A stretch of 19,768 nucleotides of DNA from Gammaproteobacteria bacterium (GTDB taxonomy: Bacteria; Pseudomonadota; Gammaproteobacteria; Steroidobacterales; Rariloculaceae): positions 1 to 19,768 of the forward strand of contig SMWC01000004.1 in assembly GCA_004357505.1 (NCBI GenBank), given 5' to 3'. The notes beneath the pieces are model-generated. The model searched no databases and was not told where the DNA came from. It was given only the letters and a program-made list of their open reading frames with translations. A program made the translations under genes and the position numbers. Below, in pieces: positions 15,972-19,768 of this stretch (position 1 is the stretch's first letter; the number at the start of each line of letters is the position of its first letter).

Positions 15972-17520
15972 TGACTCGAGCCGTCTGGATTTCGACCTGG
16001 TAAGACCCGGAACCGACGAAGGGACCTAAGCCTGTCGAGATTTGTGTTGTCGCCCCGGGTCGGAAGGTCTGCTGCAAAGCTCGGCTGGTTTGACGAAGAC
16101 CTCCCTGGCCGTCGACGTAACGAATTACCAATCCCAGATCCGTCACCGTCACGCTCGTCGGGTTGCTGATCCGGATAATCAGCTGACCCTGAGAATCTGT
16201 GTAGGTGACAAGCTGCAGATACCTGCCGGGGTTTTGCGGAAGATCGAGACGAACCATCGCCTCTTGCGCGGCTTTCCCGGCCGGGCTATCGGACTGTGCG
16301 GCGACCGAATAGTGTCCGAGAGCCGATTCGCCGTCGCCGCGTGACTCGGCTAATGTCCCTAACGCATAGTGCGCATCGGCACTCGCGAACAGATCGATGC
16401 TGGCCTCTAGATGAGTCTGTGCTGCGTCGCGTTGATTCAGCGCCTGATGGGCGAGGCCCTTCTGCAGGTGGTAGTAGAAGAACTGGTCGTTAAGCGCGAT
16501 GGCTTTCGCGTAATGATCGAGAGCTGCCGCGAAGCGGTCTCGCCGAAAGTCCACATCGCCCTGCAACGCGCGGAAATGTGCCTCTTCCGGCACGAGCCGG
16601 ACGGCGTCGGCGGCGAGCCTGGCTGCATCCTGCAAACGGTCCTCTAGGAGTGCGGCACGGCCTTCGTCATAGATGGCGTAAGCAGGTTGGTTACGTCGCA
16701 GATCGCTGGTCGCAGCCTGAAAGCGTTCGCGACCCAGTTCGCCACCCGACATTAGGGTAGCTGCCGTCGATCGATTTCGATCGACTCGCTCCTGCGATGG
16801 GGGGTGACTGGCGAACAGACCTGCGAGCCATTCCTCGGAGCGACCCTCGGACAGTCGTACGAAGGTTTCTTGCAGGGTCACGGCCGCTTCCGCGTCGTAG
16901 CCCGCTGCGGCGAGATAACCCATGCCGTAGTAGTCGGATTCAAGTTCTGCGCTGCGGCTGTAGCGTTGGCTCAGTAGTTGTGCTCCCACACTCGCCGCGC
17001 CGATCGCGAGATCCGAATAGTCGCTACCTGTTGCAGCGACAGTAGTGGCCAGTAGTACGCCCTGGAGAATCAGTCCGCGCTGCATCGCTTGGGCACCGTG
17101 TCCGGCGGCCGCGTGGACGATCTCGTGACCGAGTACAGCAGCCAGTTCGGCTTCTGAGTCAAGCTCGAGCAGCAGTCCCCGGTTCACGGCGATCTTGCCA
17201 CCCGGAAGAGCCCAGGCGTTCGGCACCGAGCTGTTCAGGACGACGAATTCATACGGCAACGCCAGGTCGCTATGGCTCGCCAGCCGATGACCGACACTGG
17301 CGACGTAGGCGTTCAGACTCGGGTCGATGACCAAATCGCCGCCCTGCATCTGCCGTGAGGGGAAGTACTGGGCCTCACCGATCGCAATCTGCTCGGCCGT
17401 CGATATAAGCGTTAGCTGGCGCTCGCCGGTTACCGGATTGACGCTGCATGCACCGATGCCGAGACAGCTTACGAGCAGCCATGGCGGCGAAAAGACCCGT
17501 AAAATTCGGCCAATTGGCAT
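15961..17520 (-). CDS. BepA-like M48 metalloprotease lipoprotein with TPR repeats
   Basis: This 519-aa protein has a signal peptide with lipobox (GIGAC, Cys25). An M48 protease domain follows: ALPGGKIAVNRGLL, the zinc motif H132-E-I-V-H136, and ExxxD (E192-L-E-S-D196) supplying the third ligand. TPR-like helices occupy about 290-415 (AARLAADAVRLVPEEAHFRA, AALDHYAKAIALNDQFFYYH). The last ~90 residues form a beta-rich domain (IIRISNPTSVTVTDLGLVIR) not present in E. coli BepA, which is 487 aa. BepA family members degrade or assist misassembled outer-membrane barrels in the periplasm; that role is inferred. Given several barrels encoded nearby it may be relevant, but the gene is not in their operon. 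No strong ribosome site is seen at the ATG. A 16-bp palindrome lies just upstream. Confidence 0.9.
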   Translation of the reverse strand: MPIGRILRVFSPPWLLVSCLGIGACSVNPVTGERQLTLISTAEQIAIGEAQYFPSRQMQGGDLVIDPSLNAYVASVGHRLASHSDLALPYEFVVLNSSVPNAWALPGGKIAVNRGLLLELDSEAELAAVLGHEIVHAAAGHGAQAMQRGLILQGVLLATTVAATGSDYSDLAIGAASVGAQLLSQRYSRSAELESDYYGMGYLAAAGYDAEAAVTLQETFVRLSEGRSEEWLAGLFASHPPSQERVDRNRSTAATLMSGGELGRERFQAATSDLRRNQPAYAIYDEGRAALLEDRLQDAARLAADAVRLVPEEAHFRALQGDVDFRRDRFAAALDHYAKAIALNDQFFYYHLQKGLAHQALNQRDAAQTHLEASIDLFASADAHYALGTLAESRGDGESALGHYSVAAQSDSPAGKAAQEAMVRLDLPQNPGRYLQLVTYTDSQGQLIIRISNPTSVTVTDLGLVIRYVDGQGGLRQTSRALQQTFRPGATTQISTGLGPFVGSGSYQVEIQTARVIKN

Positions 17521-17536
17521 GAAAATGACGCTATCG

Positions 17537-17552
17537 TCTAGAAAATTCTAGA
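17537..17552. repeat. 16-bp palindrome between the TRAP-binding and M48 genes
   Basis: TCTAGAA and TTCTAGA arms flank two A residues, in the 39-bp gap between two minus-strand genes. It may be a regulator site for the M48 gene or a weak hairpin. It is AT-rich and not followed by a T-run on either strand, so it is not a classical intrinsic terminator. Confidence 0.4.
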
Positions 17553-17559
17553 AACATGA

Positions 17560-18645
17560 TTAACGAGCGTTGCCGGACGGGACGTTGCTAGGGAGGGAGA
17601 TCCGCAGCCAGGGCTCGATCTTCGCGCTAAAACTGCGGTAAGAGGCATAGACGCGGGCGGCCATCGGGTCGCTCGCCGCCAGTTCGTCCAGGATCTCGAG
17701 GCTGTAGCGCTGCAGTGCCTCGAGCACGTCGTCGGGAAAGCGCCGGAGCTCAACCTGATGCTCCTCGGTCAGTGTCTTGAGGGCGTCATGGTTGCGAGTA
17801 TTGAACTCGGCGAGAAGATAGCTGTTCTCCGCAATACAAGCGGTCTCGACCGCGTATTGCAGCTCCGCAGATAACGTCTCGTAGGCTGGTTTCGACACCA
17901 GCAGTTCCAACGCGCCGGACGGCTCCTGCCAGCCAGGGTAGTAATAATACCGCGCAGCCTGGTGCAGACCGATTGCCATATCGTTGTAGGGTCCAACCCA
18001 CTCGGTCGCGTCGATCGCGCCGGTCTGCAACGCGGTAAAAATCTCCGCTAACGGCAGATTGACCGTTAGCACACCCGCGCGCCGCATGACTTCGCCACCG
18101 AGGCCCGGGATACGCATTTTCAGGCCCTTGAGATCGGCGAGGGAGTTGATCTCCCGGTTGAACCAGCCGCCCATTTGCGGACCCGTATTGCCCGCCGGAA
18201 ACGGAATGATGTCGTGGCCGGCGTAGGCTTCCCGCCAAAGTTCCAGGCCGCCGCCGTGAAAGAGCCACGCATTGAAGGCGTCGGGCGTCATGCCAAAAGG
18301 CACGCTGCCGAACAACTGCGCTGCCGGTATCTGCCCCCGCCAGTAGATCGGGGCGCTGTGACCTAACTGGATCGCTCCCCTCGAGACGGCGTCGAGAACT
18401 TCGAGGGCCGGCACCAGTTCGTTCGCGGCGAAGACCTCAATGTCCAAACGTCCGCCGGTCAGTTCCCCCAATCTCCGGGCGAGCCGAATGGCGGAGACCC
18501 CATGGCCGGGGAAGTTCGGCGGCCAAGAGGTCACCATGCGCCACCGATGCTGCTCATCCGAAGCAGCCGATTGAGGCGCATTTTCTGGCTGCGTGCAGGC
18601 GGCCAAAGCCCCGAGTCCGCCGTAGAGAAAGGATCGTCTACGCAT
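17560..18645 (-). CDS. TakP-like TRAP transporter substrate-binding lipoprotein (DctP family)
   Basis: The protein is 361 aa from the ATG at 18645. The start MRRRSFLYGGLGALAAC combines a twin-arginine motif (RRRSF) and a lipobox (Cys17), implying Tat export and lipid anchoring. The body has the signatures of the TakP-type subgroup that binds 2-oxo acids: VTSWPPNFPGHGVSA, NELVPALEVLDAVSRGAIQ, HSAPIYWRG, AGNTGPQMGGWF, MRIPGLGGEVMRR (R178, the family's carboxylate-binding Arg) and GAIDATEWVGPYND. The ligand assignment is inferred from this resemblance. The usual small and large membrane subunits (DctQ, DctM) are not adjacent on either side. A GTG at 18672 would add nine residues, but the ATG gives the standard short Tat n-region. 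The gene is divergent from glnS across 94 bp. Confidence 0.92.
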   Translation of the reverse strand: MRRRSFLYGGLGALAACTQPENAPQSAASDEQHRWRMVTSWPPNFPGHGVSAIRLARRLGELTGGRLDIEVFAANELVPALEVLDAVSRGAIQLGHSAPIYWRGQIPAAQLFGSVPFGMTPDAFNAWLFHGGGLELWREAYAGHDIIPFPAGNTGPQMGGWFNREINSLADLKGLKMRIPGLGGEVMRRAGVLTVNLPLAEIFTALQTGAIDATEWVGPYNDMAIGLHQAARYYYYPGWQEPSGALELLVSKPAYETLSAELQYAVETACIAENSYLLAEFNTRNHDALKTLTEEHQVELRRFPDDVLEALQRYSLEILDELAASDPMAARVYASYRSFSAKIEPWLRISLPSNVPSGNAR

Positions 18646-18685
18646 CTGTCCATTCTGCCTTGGCTTACGCACTTCTGCCAGAGTC

Positions 18686-18691
18686 GATAAT
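18686..18691 (+). promoter_or_regulatory. Candidate -10 element for glnS
   Basis: GATAAT lies 48 bp before the glnS ATG in the 94-bp divergent gap. The nearest TTG-like -35 (TTGGCT at 18660-18665) is 20 bp upstream, longer than the usual spacer, so the call is weak. Confidence 0.25.
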
Positions 18692-18739
18692 CAGCGCCGA
18701 ATTGTGCGAGGCAGGGCTCATGAACGACAATTACGCTGC

Positions 18740-19768
18740 ATGGATACTGATTCAACTCGGGGGCCGGACTTCATTCGCCAGATCGTGGCGGCCGATGTCG
18801 AGCAAGGAAAGCGCGGTGGACGAGTTCAAACGCGATTTCCGCCCGAGCCGAACGGCTACCTGCACATCGGTCACGCCAAGGCGATCTTCCTCTCATTTGA
18901 TATTGCGGCTGAGTTTGACGGGCAGTGCTACTTGCGCTTCGATGACACCAATCCCGCGGCGGAAGATACCGAATACGTCGATGCCATCGAACGAGATGTG
19001 CGCTGGCTGGGCTTCGAGTGGGCCGACCTGACCCATGCCTCCGATTATTTTCCGCGGCTTTACGAGCTCGCCGTCGAGCTAATAAGGGCAGGGAAGGCGT
19101 ATGTAGACAGCCTCAGCGCGGCGGAGATCCGCGAATATCGCGGCACGCTAACCGAGCCGGGCAAACCAAGTCCCTATCGAGCGCGCTCGGTGGAAGAGAA
19201 TCTCGAGCTGTTTACAGCAATGCGTCGTGGTGACTTCGATGACGGTGAGCATGTCCTACGCGCGAAAATCGACATGGCGTCACCGAACATAAATTTGCGT
19301 GACCCGACATTGTATCGCATCCGAAATGTGCCTCATCAGAGAACCGGTGATAGTTGGCCCATCTATCCGATGTATGACTTCGCACACACCCTCTCGGACG
19401 CATTGGAGGGAACCACCCATTCTCTTTGCAGTCTGGAGTTCGAAGACCATCGGCCACTCTATAACTGGCTCATCGAGCAGTCATCCATTCCAAACCATCC
19501 GCAGCAGATTGAGTTCTCGCGTCTGAATCTCATGTACACCGTGATGAGTAAGCGCAAACTCAAACGGCTCGTTGACGAGGGCCATGTCGATGGTTGGGAT
19601 GATCCGCGCATGCCCACGCTGTCCGGTATGCGGCGGCGCGGCTACCCGCCCGCAGCGATCCGAGATTTCATCGGCCGCATCGGCGTCACGAAGAAGGACA
19701 ACTTGATAGAGTTCGGGTCGCTCGAAAACTCTGTCAGAGAAGATCTGAACGAGCATGCGCTGCGGCGC
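18740..19768 (+). CDS. glnS: Glutaminyl-tRNA synthetase, 3' end cut by window edge
   Basis: An open frame of 343 codons runs to the window edge without a stop; E. coli GlnRS is 554 aa, so about two thirds is present. It charges tRNA-Gln with glutamine in the cytoplasm. Class I signatures are clear: RFPPEPNGYLHIGHAKAI with HIGH at residues 42-45, FDDTNPAAEDTEYVDAIERD, IYPMYDFAHTLSDALEG, THSLCSLEFEDHRPLY, and VMSKRKL (269-273), the GlnRS form of KMSKS. The GWDDPRMPTLSGMRRRGY segment also matches GlnRS rather than GluRS. The ATG at 18740 gives the normal short leader before FIRQIV; no clear ribosome site was seen, and an in-frame GTG at 18704 is possible. The presence of GlnRS agrees with a gammaproteobacterial host. 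Confidence 0.97.
   Translation, partial: MDTDSTRGPDFIRQIVAADVEQGKRGGRVQTRFPPEPNGYLHIGHAKAIFLSFDIAAEFDGQCYLRFDDTNPAAEDTEYVDAIERDVRWLGFEWADLTHASDYFPRLYELAVELIRAGKAYVDSLSAAEIREYRGTLTEPGKPSPYRARSVEENLELFTAMRRGDFDDGEHVLRAKIDMASPNINLRDPTLYRIRNVPHQRTGDSWPIYPMYDFAHTLSDALEGTTHSLCSLEFEDHRPLYNWLIEQSSIPNHPQQIEFSRLNLMYTVMSKRKLKRLVDEGHVDGWDDPRMPTLSGMRRRGYPPAAIRDFIGRIGVTKKDNLIEFGSLENSVREDLNEHALRR

Overview
The window looks like chromosomal DNA from a free-living, probably uncultivated gammaproteobacterium. The glutaminyl-tRNA synthetase, the M48/TPR lipoprotein protease, the lipoprotein signal peptides and the C-terminal-Phe outer-membrane barrels all fit that group. I cannot place it more finely. GC content is moderately high and no mobile element, rRNA, tRNA or CRISPR array was seen.

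Region 1 (1-11805) is a divergent cluster in which every product is predicted to be exported. Leftward, three tightly coupled genes encode a cytochrome-like protein with planctomycete-type domains (DUF1592/DUF1588/DUF1585-like, one CxxCH), a large lipoprotein with two duplicated cytochrome-like modules fused to a LamG/concanavalin-like domain, and a Tat-exported DUF1501-like protein that runs off the left edge. Rightward, from a 329-bp repeat-rich shared control region, come an 883-aa lipoprotein resembling hydrazine-synthase alpha (PD40/TolB propeller plus CxxCH and an unusual CX4CH), an SH3b plus beta-barrel protein, a paralogous lipobox-bearing beta-barrel, a TlpA-type thioredoxin, a DUF4266 lipoprotein ending in GGGCGCN, and a DUF3570 outer-membrane barrel. 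The inferred role is an extracytoplasmic electron-transfer or surface assembly: haem carriers in the periplasm or on lipid anchors, barrels in the outer membrane, and a thioredoxin to manage the cysteines. The substrate is unknown. This is the best candidate in the window for an undescribed system.

Region 2 (11891-14537) holds moeA on the minus strand (molybdenum cofactor insertion). Divergent from it is a small secreted TPR protein, followed by a secreted protein with a TonB C-terminal-like domain. The start of the latter lies inside one arm of a perfect 14-bp inverted repeat.

Region 3 (14589-19768) is ordinary housekeeping and transport: a MATE exporter, tail-to-tail with a BepA-like M48 metalloprotease lipoprotein; a TakP-like TRAP substrate-binding protein with Tat and lipobox signals but no DctQ/DctM partner nearby; and glnS, cut by the right edge. 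The two edge-truncated genes (DUF1501-like on the left, glnS on the right) were read directly from the sequence.
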